Under the pieces are notes generated by a model, which was not told where the DNA came from, did not search any database, and saw only the letters and a program-made list of their open reading frames with translations. Made by a program: the position numbers and the translations under genes. Of a stretch of 64,000 nt of DNA, positions 54,291 to 63,210 are shown piece after piece (the stretch's first letter is position 1; each line of letters starts with the position of its first letter). The DNA is from Spirosoma lacussanchae (lineage in GTDB: Bacteria > Bacteroidota > Bacteroidia > Cytophagales > Spirosomataceae). The stretch spans positions 731,639 through 795,638 of the forward strand of contig NZ_SWJG01000001.1 of NCBI RefSeq assembly GCF_005870035.1, given 5' to 3'.

Positions 54291-55226
54291 TCAGGTGGTG
54301 GTCAGTACAGGCAGGGTCTTCTCGATGTGCACTCGTGAGGCTTCATATTGTTTCGGGAGCCGGAGCGACGAGCCGAGGGCCGACAGGGGTTCGTCGACAG
54401 TGAAGCCGGGATTGTCGGTGGCTATCTCGAACAGCACCCCGCCGGGCTCGCGGAAATAGAGCGAGAAAAAGTAGTCGCGGTCTATTTTGGGGGTGATCGA
54501 CAGGCCCTGGCTCAAAATTTTATCGCGGAGCGCCATCTGAATAGCCTCGTTGGCCACCCGAAACGCAACGTGGTGATTAGTGCCGGCGGCATTGCGGCCT
54601 ATGGGGCCTTTAGGTTCTTCGAGCAGATCGACAATCGACGCTGTGTCGATGGCGTCGGTACCGAATCGATAGCGATTGCCATCCTGCGCCTGTAGCTCAT
54701 AGCCGAACAGGTCGGTCAGTATGCGTGCTGTGGCATCTACCGTTTGTAGTGTCAGGGTTATGCTGTGAAACCCCCGGGTTGCCATAGCCTGCTGAACGGC
54801 TTCGGTTTCCCAGGCGGGCCGACTGTCGGGATGCTCGATCAGGCTGATCGCCAGCCCGTCGGGGTCTTTGAAGGGTAGGTAGCGTGCTCCGAACCGTTCG
54901 GCCCGTTCGCCCGTAACGACGCCTGTTTCGCGGAACCGTTCGGCCCAGCTGTCGAGGCTCCCGACGGGTACCGAATAGCCGATTTCGGTGGCCATACCGA
55001 CGCCGTTTTTACCCGGCCCGATGCCCTCCCACGGAAAGAACGTCAGGATGGTACCCGGTGTGCCTTCTTCGTTGCCGTAGTAAAAATGGTAGGTACCGGG
55101 ATCGTCGAAGTTGACCGTTTTCTTGACCAGCCGCAGGCCCAGCACGCGGGTATAAAAGTCGTAGTTGCGTTGGGCGCTGTTGGCGATGGCCGTAATATGA
55201 TGAAGACCTAAAATGCGATTATCCAT
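54291..55226 (-). CDS. Ring-cleaving VOC dioxygenase (MhqO-like)
   Basis: 311 residues from the ATG at 55226; the longer frame to 55301 is not credible. Two VOC repeats: the first starts ILGLHHITAIANSAQRNYDFYTRVLG, the second at about 150 (HSITLTLQTVDATARILTD). HHVAFRV and VLFEIATDNPGF supply likely metal ligands (His, Glu). The MhqO/YfiE-type family opens hydroquinones or catechols and is induced by quinone electrophiles in Bacillus. The gene has a good -7 octamer upstream (55299-55306). Confidence 0.88.
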   Translation of the reverse strand: MDNRILGLHHITAIANSAQRNYDFYTRVLGLRLVKKTVNFDDPGTYHFYYGNEEGTPGTILTFFPWEGIGPGKNGVGMATEIGYSVPVGSLDSWAERFRETGVVTGERAERFGARYLPFKDPDGLAISLIEHPDSRPAWETEAVQQAMATRGFHSITLTLQTVDATARILTDLFGYELQAQDGNRYRFGTDAIDTASIVDLLEEPKGPIGRNAAGTNHHVAFRVANEAIQMALRDKILSQGLSITPKIDRDYFFSLYFREPGGVLFEIATDNPGFTVDEPLSALGSSLRLPKQYEASRVHIEKTLPVLTTT

Positions 55227-55298
55227 ACCTGTTCCGAGTAATGTCGATCGATGGTTGCCAATCGGGCAAACGGAAGTGCCTGACCCAAATGGATGAGA

Positions 55299-55306
55299 CA
55301 AAGCTA
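55299..55306 (-). promoter_or_regulatory. Candidate -7 element of the ring-cleaving dioxygenase
   Basis: On the minus strand TAGCTTTG, exact fit to TAnnTTTG and identical to the octamer ahead of moaA. It lies 72 bp upstream of the ATG at 55226. Confidence 0.42.
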
Positions 55307-55672
55307 CCGGCGGGGCAGCCTGCGGAACTGGTACGAATTGACGGTTATCCGGTAAAAAAAGCGGTTTATCCCAAAGCAGACCCTGTTTTGCCGGGCCGAG
55401 GGTGCAGGTAAGGTTGCTGGTCAGACAGCCGCGTTGTTGCCACTATTCAGCCGTGGTATCTAAGGTTTCATAGGCTTACGAAACCGTTTCGACCATCTGG
55501 TTCGTCGCTTGTCCAGTCTGGGTAGACAGGTGGTGCTCCGTACTCTATTCGTTACCAATTTCGATGCCCAGTAGATGACCCGGCCTGTCCTGACCCGCAG
55601 GGATGAAAAGCAGATCGTGATAATTGACTGATGAGCCAGTTATGCCCGGCCATAGCCCAGTCGGAACTGATG
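55307..55672. other. Gap between ring-cleaving dioxygenase and cupin genes
   Basis: No gene or RNA recognised in the rest of this 446-bp gap. A weak short repeat GGTTTC/GAAACC is present at about 55467-55490. Confidence 0.4.
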
Positions 55673-56299
55673 CTAGTGCGTAGCCGGCAGCGTTTGTTTC
55701 GACTGGACAATAGTGGTCGAAACAGCCGACTGCCGTAGACGGGTTGCCCGTTTCAGCGGTTCTGGGGCGTCTTTGAAGTGCTCATACCGACCCAGCAGTT
55801 TTCCCAGCCGGTACGTAATGGGCATCAGAACATGCCTGACAAGCCAGGGAACCTCCAGCATGGCGTATTCGTCGGCATATCGGGTCAGCAGATAAGCCGC
55901 GTCGAAGGCTTCCGGGCGAGGGCTACCTGATTTCTTCTGAGCGGCAAAAAGGGCCGATAAAAAAAAGACAATCGAGTTGGCAGGCTTGAGCCAGGCACTA
56001 CAGTGCAGTGGGTCGGTACCCGCGTTCCAGAATCGATGCGGTACACCGCGTTTGAACACGACAGTCTCACCTGCCTGCGCATACTGCTCTTTGTGGCCGG
56101 CCAGCTGGTAGCCTATGATTCCGCTAAGGACCGTAAAGCCTTCATCCTGTAGCCAGTGTACATGCATAGGTGGGCCAGAGCCCGGGGCTACGAAGTTCTC
56201 CCCAACCACGCGGTCGCCATCGGGTTCGGGAATGACCTGGTGAAAAATCAGCGTTTCGCCAGTACTGTTTTCAACGGAATGCGGGTAAGTAAATGACAT
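55673..56299 (-). CDS. Cupin domain protein
   Basis: 208 residues, one cupin barrel in the first 110. Metal-binding motifs are PMHVHWLQDEGFTVLSG (cupin 1) and FKRGVPHRFWNAG (cupin 2). The C-terminal third is helical (FFLSALFAAQKKSG, AMLEVPWLVRHV) and may dimerise. Members include quercetinase-like and sugar-modifying proteins; no specific reaction can be assigned. Single gene on the minus strand. Confidence 0.85.
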   Translation of the reverse strand: MSFTYPHSVENSTGETLIFHQVIPEPDGDRVVGENFVAPGSGPPMHVHWLQDEGFTVLSGIIGYQLAGHKEQYAQAGETVVFKRGVPHRFWNAGTDPLHCSAWLKPANSIVFFLSALFAAQKKSGSPRPEAFDAAYLLTRYADEYAMLEVPWLVRHVLMPITYRLGKLLGRYEHFKDAPEPLKRATRLRQSAVSTTIVQSKQTLPATH

Positions 56300-56668
56300 G
56301 GTAGTAGTTAGTTCCGGGTTGTGTCAGTGCTGGCAAAAGTCCGTCGCGGTCCGGTTGCTGGCAACCGATGGTCGGCTGAAACGGAAAAAGAAGCGCTTAA
56401 AGTGAGGTTATTCTATATGGATACAAGATGATGTGTACAAAAACAGTGCCGGGTCTGAAACGGGGTAAGTTAAAGAGTCGTGAAGTACAGCCGCATACGG
56501 TTATACGGCTCCTCCAGCGGCATACCGACGGGGTCATGAGTGACATACAGACCGGTAAGGCTGGTAGCGTTGGCACAGAGGTGTTACCTTGCAACCAGAA
56601 AACATACAGCTACCAGGTACTGCGCAGGTAAAACAACCGGTATCCGGGGCTGTCGTCACCGATTCGCT
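56300..56668. other. Gap before the monooxygenase gene
   Basis: No gene recognised. TACCTTGC, six of eight matches to TAnnTTTG, occurs at about 56584-56591, and two short open frames on each strand are not credible. Confidence 0.4.
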
Positions 56669-56965
56669 ATGCTTGTTCGCCTTGTCCGCATGACCTTTCG
56701 GGAAGATGCCCTGCTTGATTTTCAGGCTATCTTCGATCGGTCGAAACACCACATCCGGGCTTTTCCCGGCAACCGCCACCTCGAGCTCCTGCATGACCCT
56801 GACCATCCCGCGGTGCGTATGACCTACAGCCTCTGGGACTCTGCCGACGCCCTGGAGGCCTATCGGCAGAGCGCGCTGTTCCGCACGACCTGGGCTGCTA
56901 CCAAAGTCCTCTTCGCCGAAAAAGCGCTGGCCTTTTCGGGCGAGAAGCTGGAAGTACTGCCCTGA
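56669..56965 (+). CDS. Antibiotic biosynthesis monooxygenase-domain protein
   Basis: 98 residues from the ATG at 56669; the upstream frame to 56540 has no protein character. The ferredoxin-like ABM fold shows MLVRLVRMTFREDALLDFQ, HIRAFPGNRHLELLHD and SLWDSADALEAYRQS. Such small dimeric proteins include heme-degrading, quinol-oxidising and polyketide-tailoring enzymes. No special residues are visible to choose between them. It stands alone on the plus strand after a 369-bp gap. Confidence 0.82.
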   Translation: MLVRLVRMTFREDALLDFQAIFDRSKHHIRAFPGNRHLELLHDPDHPAVRMTYSLWDSADALEAYRQSALFRTTWAATKVLFAEKALAFSGEKLEVLP

Positions 56966-56999
56966 CGTACTGGGGTTAAGTAAAAATACTCACCCGCTG

Positions 57000-57007
57000 T
57001 ACTTTTG
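57000..57007 (+). promoter_or_regulatory. Candidate promoter of the 1109-residue plug protein gene
   Basis: TACTTTTG fits TAnnTTTG exactly, 34 bp upstream of the ATG at 57042. No -33 TTTG at the expected spacing. Confidence 0.4.
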
Positions 57008-57041
57008 AGAATAACCAGCAGTTTACCAGCAGTTTATTCGT

Positions 57042-60000
57042 ATGGCGGGTCACTCTTATTCAAGAACCATTGCTTTTCTGGCGGTTGGCCTGTTGCTCCT
57101 GGTCAGGTCGGGACTGGCGCAGACAACCAGCCTGTCGGGGCGCGTAACCGATGCGGCTACCGGCAAGCCCCTGCCGTTTGCCAGTGTGTACCTGAACGCA
57201 ACAACGCGCGGCACCACTACCGACGAGCAGGGGCGGTTCGACCTGCCGAATGTGCCCCTCGGTACCATTGAGGTCGTATCGTCGTTTCTGGGTTATCAAA
57301 CGGCGCGGCAAACGTTGCGGCTCGATCAGGCCAGACCAGCTACCCTCGCCTTCGCGCTCACGCCCGACAGCCGGGTACTGGCCGACGTGACGGTGCGGGC
57401 CAACCGCAAGAACCGGACCTGGGAGCGGCAGTTTCGCCAGTTTAGGCGGCAGCTCCTGGGCGATCCGTTCGGCAGCCAGTGCCAGATTACCAACAGCTTC
57501 GTGCTGTCGTTTACGGAAGAAAAAGGACACCTGATCGCTACCGCTACCGCTCCGCTCATCATCGAGAATCAGGCCCTGGGCTACCGACTCTACTACGATC
57601 TTCAGCGCTTCGACGGAAGTCTGGTCAAGGTGTATTATGCCGGAGCAAGCCGCTTCGAGCCGTTGACCCCCGCCGACGACCGACAGGCCGAGCGTTACCA
57701 CCGGAACCGGATGCAGGCTTATCTGGGGTCGCTGCGGCATCTGATGGCCAGCCTCATCAGCGGTACGCACGAACAGAACGACTTTCAGGTCTACTACGAA
57801 GACATTACCAAACCCATGGGCCCCATCAATGGGCAGCCGCTGCTGTACGAGGCCATACACAAATACAAACGGCTAACGCCCGTTACGGTGGCTACGCTGA
57901 TTCAGCCCGGCAGGCTGCCGTTTGAACGGCGGCTCGAAACGGCCCGCCCGCTGGTCGTTTTCTATACGCGGGCTACCTCTACCTTTTCACCCTATCGCGA
58001 TGCCCGCTACGCCTACTCGCAGCTGACCCTGCCCCAGGGATGGAGCCAGCTGGCGACCGATGGGCTGATCACCGTTCCCAACGGGCTGGAAGCCTCCGGA
58101 TCGCTCGCCGACGATCGGTTGTCGACCCAGATGCCCGCCGACTGGAAACTAACCGGGCTGCCGGGCCAAACCCAGCCAGGCGATGAAGCGAGCCAGACTT
58201 TCATAACACAGGGGAAGCTGCTGCCACCTGATCAGCGACTGGAGCGGATTGCCGCCGATTTTACGAGTCATTATGGGCAGCTGGGCCCGACGGCCTATGC
58301 CCACATCGACAAGCCGTTTTACCTGACCGGTGACCGCCTTTGGTTCAGCGTCTACCTGCTCGACACGCCCACCCATCGGCGCCCGGCCGGCGAAACAGCC
58401 GCCCAGGCCGATTTGCTGACCCCTTCCGGACAACTCGTGCAGCACCAGTGGCTCCACGTAGCCGAGGGGCGGGGCGTGGGTAACTTCCGGCTGTCGGATA
58501 CGCTGGGGTCGGGCCTGTACCGGCTGCGCGTTTATACTGACGAAGACGATAGGCAGTTTCGGCCCGCCTTCGAGCGTTCGGTCGCTATTTACAATGCGCT
58601 CGACCGCTCGGCCAGACCCGCCCGGGAAACCGCCATGGCAAAACAGGTTGTGGCCGAGCCCGCCAGAACCAATGGGCTGAGTCTGTCGGTCGATCTCAGC
58701 ACCGATACCAGCCGACTCGCCATTACCATGGATGGGGGCGCGCAACAGCGGCCAGATTCGGTGTATCTCCTCATTCAGCAACGGGGACAGCTGGTCGATC
58801 AGCAGAAAGTGCTGCTACAGGCCGGTCGTGCGCAGCTGAGCATACCCGTTCTCCGGTTGCCGCCGGGGCTGGTTCAGCTGCGGCTGTATAACGATGTGGC
58901 CCGCCTGCAGGCCGAACGGCTGGTCGTTGTGCCGGATCGGTTGCCGCCCGTAGCCGTGACCATGACGACACCCAAAGCCCGCTACCAGCCCCGCGAGTCG
59001 GTTTCGCTCACCATTTCACTCAACGACGGTGGCCGGCCAGCCGTAGCCGCTTTATCCGTGTCGATCACCGACGCTGACCAGGTTCCGCCCGATACCGCTG
59101 CCGACGACCTGCCCACGCATCTGTTTCTTACCGGTGAGCTGAGCGAACCCATCCGGCTATCCAACGACTATCTGAAAACGAACCGGCCCGACCTGCACCA
59201 GCGGCTCAGCCAGCAGCTGGCGCGGCAACAATGGCGACGCATGGGGGGCATCCACGACGCCGGCTGGCTGGGTGGGGTGTCGATAATGGGACAGGTGCTG
59301 AATGCGGCCGGGTTGCCGATACCCGATGCGCAGCTGGTCGTGGCATCGACTAGTGCGGCCCAGTATTTTGTCAACTCGGTTGGAGCCGATCAGCAGGGGC
59401 GTTTCCGGCTGGCGGGGCTGGCCGTTAAAGATACTCTGCCGCTACTGGTGCAGTTTACCGACCGGCAGTTTAAAAGTCTGCCCGTTACCGATACCCGGCT
59501 GGTGCTACAGCGCCCCGGCATGATCTGGCCGCGAACCAGCGCCGATACGCTCGTCGACTGGGAACGGCTGTCGGCGGTGCTGGCTGCGGCCCGGCTCCGG
59601 CAGGAGGCCGATCCGGGGCAGTATCGGCAGAAAGCAGCCCGTCAGCTGGCCGAGGTGAACGTAAGCGCGCGGAAGCAGGCCGACCCCCGCGATGCGGTTC
59701 GGGGCATGAGCCTCCACGGAAAAGCCGACGCTACCGTTACGTTTTCGGGCAATACCACCCAGTTTTCGAACCTGTACGAGATGATGCGCGGCCAGGTGTC
59801 GGGGGTGTCGGTCATGCAGCTGGCATCCAGCGAGTCGTCCAATGGGTATGCCGTTACGATACGGGGTATCAACAGCCTGCAGAGCAGTACGGAACCGCTC
59901 TATCTGATGGACGGTATGCCCATTACCGGCGACCCATCCACAGCGCTGTTTGGCTTCAGTCCGAACGATATTGAACGGATTGAAGTACTGAAAAACGCGG

Positions 60001-60371
60001 GGTCGGTAGGGATGTACGGGGTTCGGGGCGGCAACGGGGTCATTGCGTTCTATTCCAAACGAAGCGCTTCGGAACCCAGCGGACCGGGTCGGCAAAAGAC
60101 CGCGCAATCGCTCCAGCTGATCGGTTACCCGTCTGTGCCGCCGGCGTTTACCGTGCCGCGTTACGAGGCTGGTGTCGCACCCGCCGAAGGGAGCCCCGTT
60201 GACCGGCGGGATGTGCTCTACTGGAAACCCATTGCCCAGACCGACAGCAACGGGCAAACGCGCCTGCTGTTCCCGCTCTCGGATGTGGTTCGGACAGTTC
60301 GGGTAACGGTTCAGGGCATAACCCAGGACGGCCGGCCGGTAGCGGCCACGCAACTTATTCAGGTGCAGTAA
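57042..60371 (+). CDS. Large protein with carboxypeptidase-regulatory, macroglobulin-like and TonB plug domains, no barrel
   Basis: 1109 residues with signal peptide (FLAVGLLLLVRSGLAQ). A CarboxypepD_reg domain follows at about 30-110 (LSGRVTDAATGKPLPFASVY). A macroglobulin MG2-like module lies near 420-510 (AHIDKPFYLTGDRLWFSVYL). A second regulatory-like domain comes around 745-830 (GVSIMGQVLNAAGLPIPDAQL). The C-terminal part has a TonB-receptor plug (MRGQVSGVSVMQ, IRGINSLQSSTEPLYLMDGM, PNDIERIEVLKNAGSVGMYG) at about 910-1010, yet the chain ends shortly after at residue 1109 without the beta-barrel. It probably sits in the periplasm as a scaffold or partner of a receptor. Function unknown. 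Confidence 0.85.
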   Translation: MAGHSYSRTIAFLAVGLLLLVRSGLAQTTSLSGRVTDAATGKPLPFASVYLNATTRGTTTDEQGRFDLPNVPLGTIEVVSSFLGYQTARQTLRLDQARPATLAFALTPDSRVLADVTVRANRKNRTWERQFRQFRRQLLGDPFGSQCQITNSFVLSFTEEKGHLIATATAPLIIENQALGYRLYYDLQRFDGSLVKVYYAGASRFEPLTPADDRQAERYHRNRMQAYLGSLRHLMASLISGTHEQNDFQVYYEDITKPMGPINGQPLLYEAIHKYKRLTPVTVATLIQPGRLPFERRLETARPLVVFYTRATSTFSPYRDARYAYSQLTLPQGWSQLATDGLITVPNGLEASGSLADDRLSTQMPADWKLTGLPGQTQPGDEASQTFITQGKLLPPDQRLERIAADFTSHYGQLGPTAYAHIDKPFYLTGDRLWFSVYLLDTPTHRRPAGETAAQADLLTPSGQLVQHQWLHVAEGRGVGNFRLSDTLGSGLYRLRVYTDEDDRQFRPAFERSVAIYNALDRSARPARETAMAKQVVAEPARTNGLSLSVDLSTDTSRLAITMDGGAQQRPDSVYLLIQQRGQLVDQQKVLLQAGRAQLSIPVLRLPPGLVQLRLYNDVARLQAERLVVVPDRLPPVAVTMTTPKARYQPRESVSLTISLNDGGRPAVAALSVSITDADQVPPDTAADDLPTHLFLTGELSEPIRLSNDYLKTNRPDLHQRLSQQLARQQWRRMGGIHDAGWLGGVSIMGQVLNAAGLPIPDAQLVVASTSAAQYFVNSVGADQQGRFRLAGLAVKDTLPLLVQFTDRQFKSLPVTDTRLVLQRPGMIWPRTSADTLVDWERLSAVLAAARLRQEADPGQYRQKAARQLAEVNVSARKQADPRDAVRGMSLHGKADATVTFSGNTTQFSNLYEMMRGQVSGVSVMQLASSESSNGYAVTIRGINSLQSSTEPLYLMDGMPITGDPSTALFGFSPNDIERIEVLKNAGSVGMYGVRGGNGVIAFYSKRSASEPSGPGRQKTAQSLQLIGYPSVPPAFTVPRYEAGVAPAEGSPVDRRDVLYWKPIAQTDSNGQTRLLFPLSDVVRTVRVTVQGITQDGRPVAATQLIQVQ

Positions 60372-60373
60372 GG

Positions 60374-61621
60374 TTAATTCGGGCTGGTTTCGGTTGCTGG
60401 GGTGGGCCGGGTTTGCCACGCCAGCCAGGCCACCAGCGCCAGGCAGATGGCGAACCAGCCGAACGGGAGCCGCAAATCGAGCAGCGACAACGCCCCGAAA
60501 ACCACCGTCGTGCCAAAACTGGCCAGCCCCTGCAACGCCTGGTTGATCCCGAACACTTCGCCCCGGTCTTCGTCGGTCGTGCGCTGCGCCATCAGCCCTT
60601 CAATCAGGCCCTGAATGAGCGAAAGCGTCAGGCAGTCGATTGTGACGAGGATGTAGAGCCACAGGACCGAATCGCCGATAAAGCCGTAGCCAGCCAGGAC
60701 CGGCGCGCCCAGCACGGCAAACCAGATAATGCCCCGGCGCTGGTTGATGCGGTCGGCGAAATAGGTGTAGAACACGTAGTTGATCCCCACGCTCAGGGCA
60801 CCGAAATACATGAAGAAGTAAGAAATTCCCTTGGCATCGAGCTGGAGCGCCCCAAAGCTGGCAAAGGTTACGAAATAGAAGTAGTAGCCCGTACTCATGG
60901 TGAGCGCCAGCTGCATCAGCACCAGCCGCTTGAGGCCGGGGTACTTCCGGTCTTTCGCCGACAGCCGTGACCAGATGCGCCACACGTTGAGCGAGTTGAT
61001 CAGTTCCGTTTTCAGAGCCTCGGTCGAAACCCCCGACGGGTTGGCGTGGGTTTCGCGCAGGGTATAGCTGAGCAGCATATTTACCGCCGACAGAACGACC
61101 GCCATGATGACCACCACCCGCGCCTGATCACCTTCAACCACGTCGAAGCTCGTCAGCAGCAGGCCCGACGCGGCCGGCCCGATTACGAACCCCAGCGACA
61201 GAATAGCTCCTTCGATGCCCAGATTCCGGAATAGCTCCTCTTTGGGCGAAATGTCGGTAATGGCCGAACGCACCGTAGCGTACATGCCGTTGGTCAGGCC
61301 GTCGCTGAACCGGTTGGCCAGTTGCGAGCCCAGGGTGATGGGAATTAGCAGACAGTCGGCCAGAAACGTACCCACGGCCGACACGATGAAGATCGGTCGG
61401 CGTCCGTAGCCGTCGGATAGTTTGCCCAGCAGCGGGGCCGAAAAGAGCTGCACGCCCAGAAAGAGCGCCGTACCGAGCGCCAGCCAGAGCTGCGGCTGCG
61501 GGCGTCCTTTCACAAACTCGGGCAGCACCGGCCCGATAGCCGACCCTACCACCACGTCGATGAAAATAATCGCGTAAATATGAATGAGTCGGCGGTCGCG
61601 CACGGGAGGTGGGGTAGACAT
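60374..61621 (-). CDS. MFS transporter, drug-efflux type
   Basis: 415 residues with about 12 membrane segments. The N-terminal pattern FIDVVVGSAIGPVLPEF and the loop motif GKLSDGYGRRPIF after segment 2 mark the drug:H+ antiporter branch (TetA-like); the matching loop is GEVFGINQALQG later on. It would export a small hydrophobic compound at the expense of the proton gradient. The MarR-type gene upstream (61631-62338) is 9 bp away and on the same strand, so the pair is an operon likely regulated by that protein. Confidence 0.9.
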   Translation of the reverse strand: MSTPPPVRDRRLIHIYAIIFIDVVVGSAIGPVLPEFVKGRPQPQLWLALGTALFLGVQLFSAPLLGKLSDGYGRRPIFIVSAVGTFLADCLLIPITLGSQLANRFSDGLTNGMYATVRSAITDISPKEELFRNLGIEGAILSLGFVIGPAASGLLLTSFDVVEGDQARVVVIMAVVLSAVNMLLSYTLRETHANPSGVSTEALKTELINSLNVWRIWSRLSAKDRKYPGLKRLVLMQLALTMSTGYYFYFVTFASFGALQLDAKGISYFFMYFGALSVGINYVFYTYFADRINQRRGIIWFAVLGAPVLAGYGFIGDSVLWLYILVTIDCLTLSLIQGLIEGLMAQRTTDEDRGEVFGINQALQGLASFGTTVVFGALSLLDLRLPFGWFAICLALVAWLAWQTRPTPATETSPN

Positions 61622-61630
61622 GCTGCAAAG

Positions 61631-62338
61631 TTACCCTACCATTCGTTCATAGACCTCGTCAAATTCGCAATGGCGGCTCTGTTTGTAGTGCTCAGCGTGG
61701 TATCGGTCGAGTTTGTCCAGGATTTGAACCAGAATGGCCTTTTCGCCTTCGGTCAGCGAACTGTAGGCCACATCGGCCACTTTGTTCATGACGGGGAAGC
61801 ATTCCTGAATCAGCGCTATCCCCTTCGGCGTGATGCGCAGCCGCTTGGACCGCCGATCCTGCTCATCGGGAAACTCTTCAATCAGTTCCATACGAATCAG
61901 CCGGTTGATGACGTCGATGCCCGAGGCAAATTCGGCCATCATCTCATAAATCACTTCGCTTTTCTTAGGCGTGCCCATCTGGATAACCACGAGCAGGTAT
62001 ATAGGGTCGTCGAGGCCTTTGATGGCCAGATCCTGCATAGCCTTTTTCGAGTAGAAATAAGCATACTTGGCCAGTCGTCCGACCAGCGCGCCCAGCCGTG
62101 CTTCGGGCCGGACAGGAACCATCGTCCAGTCTATATCGCCCGTCAGGCTGTTGGCCCAGTGCTGGTTAACCTCTCCGTTTTCGTTTATAACCGGCTCCGC
62201 GGCAGCCATGGACGGTTTGCTGGCCTGCTCGGTCAGGTAATGCAGGCAGAAGCCCGCCAGATCAGCATTCGGGGTGTTGGCGCTATAGGCCGCCCATTGG
62301 TTTACCAGCTCAACCAGATTCTGTTCTCCTCTATCCAT
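61631..62338 (-). CDS. MarR family transcription regulator
   Basis: 235 residues, longer than the usual 140-150, because of an N-terminal extension of about 80. The winged helix part spans the C-terminal 130 residues: IYLLVVIQMGTPKKSEVIYEMM, IDVINRLIRMELIEEFPDEQDRRSKRL with the DxR wing, and a final dimerising helix (LVQILDKLDRYHAEHYKQ). It likely represses its own operon with the MFS gene, and perhaps the ABC operon facing it. The intergenic space contains repeated TTTCGTA motifs that are candidate operators. Confidence 0.9.
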   Translation of the reverse strand: MDRGEQNLVELVNQWAAYSANTPNADLAGFCLHYLTEQASKPSMAAAEPVINENGEVNQHWANSLTGDIDWTMVPVRPEARLGALVGRLAKYAYFYSKKAMQDLAIKGLDDPIYLLVVIQMGTPKKSEVIYEMMAEFASGIDVINRLIRMELIEEFPDEQDRRSKRLRITPKGIALIQECFPVMNKVADVAYSSLTEGEKAILVQILDKLDRYHAEHYKQSRHCEFDEVYERMVG

Positions 62339-62347
62339 TTTACTGTG

Positions 62348-62438
62348 CTTTCGTACAGATCAACGCGTTTTTTGGGGCAATTCATTACGAAACTAAAATT
62401 TTTTTTACGCAAGTCGTAACAATAGTTATGCTTTCGTA
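62348..62438. promoter_or_regulatory. Candidate MarR operator region
   Basis: Three copies of CTTTCGTA or its complement (62348-62355, TACGAAA at 62386-62392, 62431-62438) and the inverted repeat TTACG-N5-CGTAA (62405-62419) lie between the divergent MarR and ABC ATPase genes. Dyad or repeated motifs in such gaps are typical binding sites of MarR-type proteins. Confidence 0.5.
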
Positions 62439-62523
62439 GTAATATTGCCGATGATATTGAGAAGAAGCTACGGAATAATAGTAAAATGATCGTTTTAGTA
62501 GACCCTATCATGCACTAACCCAT

Positions 62524-63210
62524 ATGATTGCAGAACTGAAAGGAGCTGGCAAAGAGTACAAAACCGGCGATCAGACTATTGTGGCGTTGCAGCCAGCCTC
62601 GCTCCGGCTCAACGAGGGCGAACTGCTGCTGATCATTGGGCCCTCCGGCTCGGGGAAAACGACGCTGTTGTCGCTGCTGGGTTGTGTCATATACCCCAGT
62701 TACGGCGATCTGTGGGTCGACGGGAAACATGTAAATCAGCTGAGTCAGAAGGCGCTGGCTATGTTGCGGCTCAACACCATTGGCTTCGTATTCCAGAATT
62801 TCAACCTGCTGGCCCCACTCACGGCCGAAGAGAACGTGATGATGCCGCTGCAGCTTCAGGGGGTGAACCGGGCCGAAGCCCGCGACCGTACCGAACAGGC
62901 GCTCCGAACAGTAGGCATGCTTGATCGCCGGCTCAACCTACCCCGCCAACTGTCGGGTGGGCAGCAGCAGCGTATTGCCATTGCCCGCGCGCTGGTAACC
63001 AACCCCAAGCTGGTCCTGTGTGATGAACCGACGGCCTCGCTCGACAAGGACTCGATTGGCGTTGTCATGCGCGAACTGCGGACGCTGGCCGACGGGGGTA
63101 AATCCGTAGCCGTCGTTACCCACGACCCGCGGCTGAAGCCCTACGCACACCGCATTGTGGAAGTAGACAATGGAATAGTTACCGAAACCGATATAAACAC
63201 CGCCGTATGA
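62524..63210 (+). CDS. ABC transporter ATP-binding protein, MacB/LolD type
   Basis: 228 residues. Walker A GPSGSGKTT (near 37), Q-loop in FVFQNFNLLAPLTAEENVM, signature LSGGQQQRIAIARAL, Walker B LVLCDEPTASLD, and H-loop VAVVTHD. The arrangement and length match the ATPases of MacB-like and LolCDE-like exporters. It is the first gene of an operon that continues with a YdeI-like gene and an adaptor. The permease is expected beyond the right edge. Confidence 0.95.
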   Translation: MIAELKGAGKEYKTGDQTIVALQPASLRLNEGELLLIIGPSGSGKTTLLSLLGCVIYPSYGDLWVDGKHVNQLSQKALAMLRLNTIGFVFQNFNLLAPLTAEENVMMPLQLQGVNRAEARDRTEQALRTVGMLDRRLNLPRQLSGGQQQRIAIARALVTNPKLVLCDEPTASLDKDSIGVVMRELRTLADGGKSVAVVTHDPRLKPYAHRIVEVDNGIVTETDINTAV

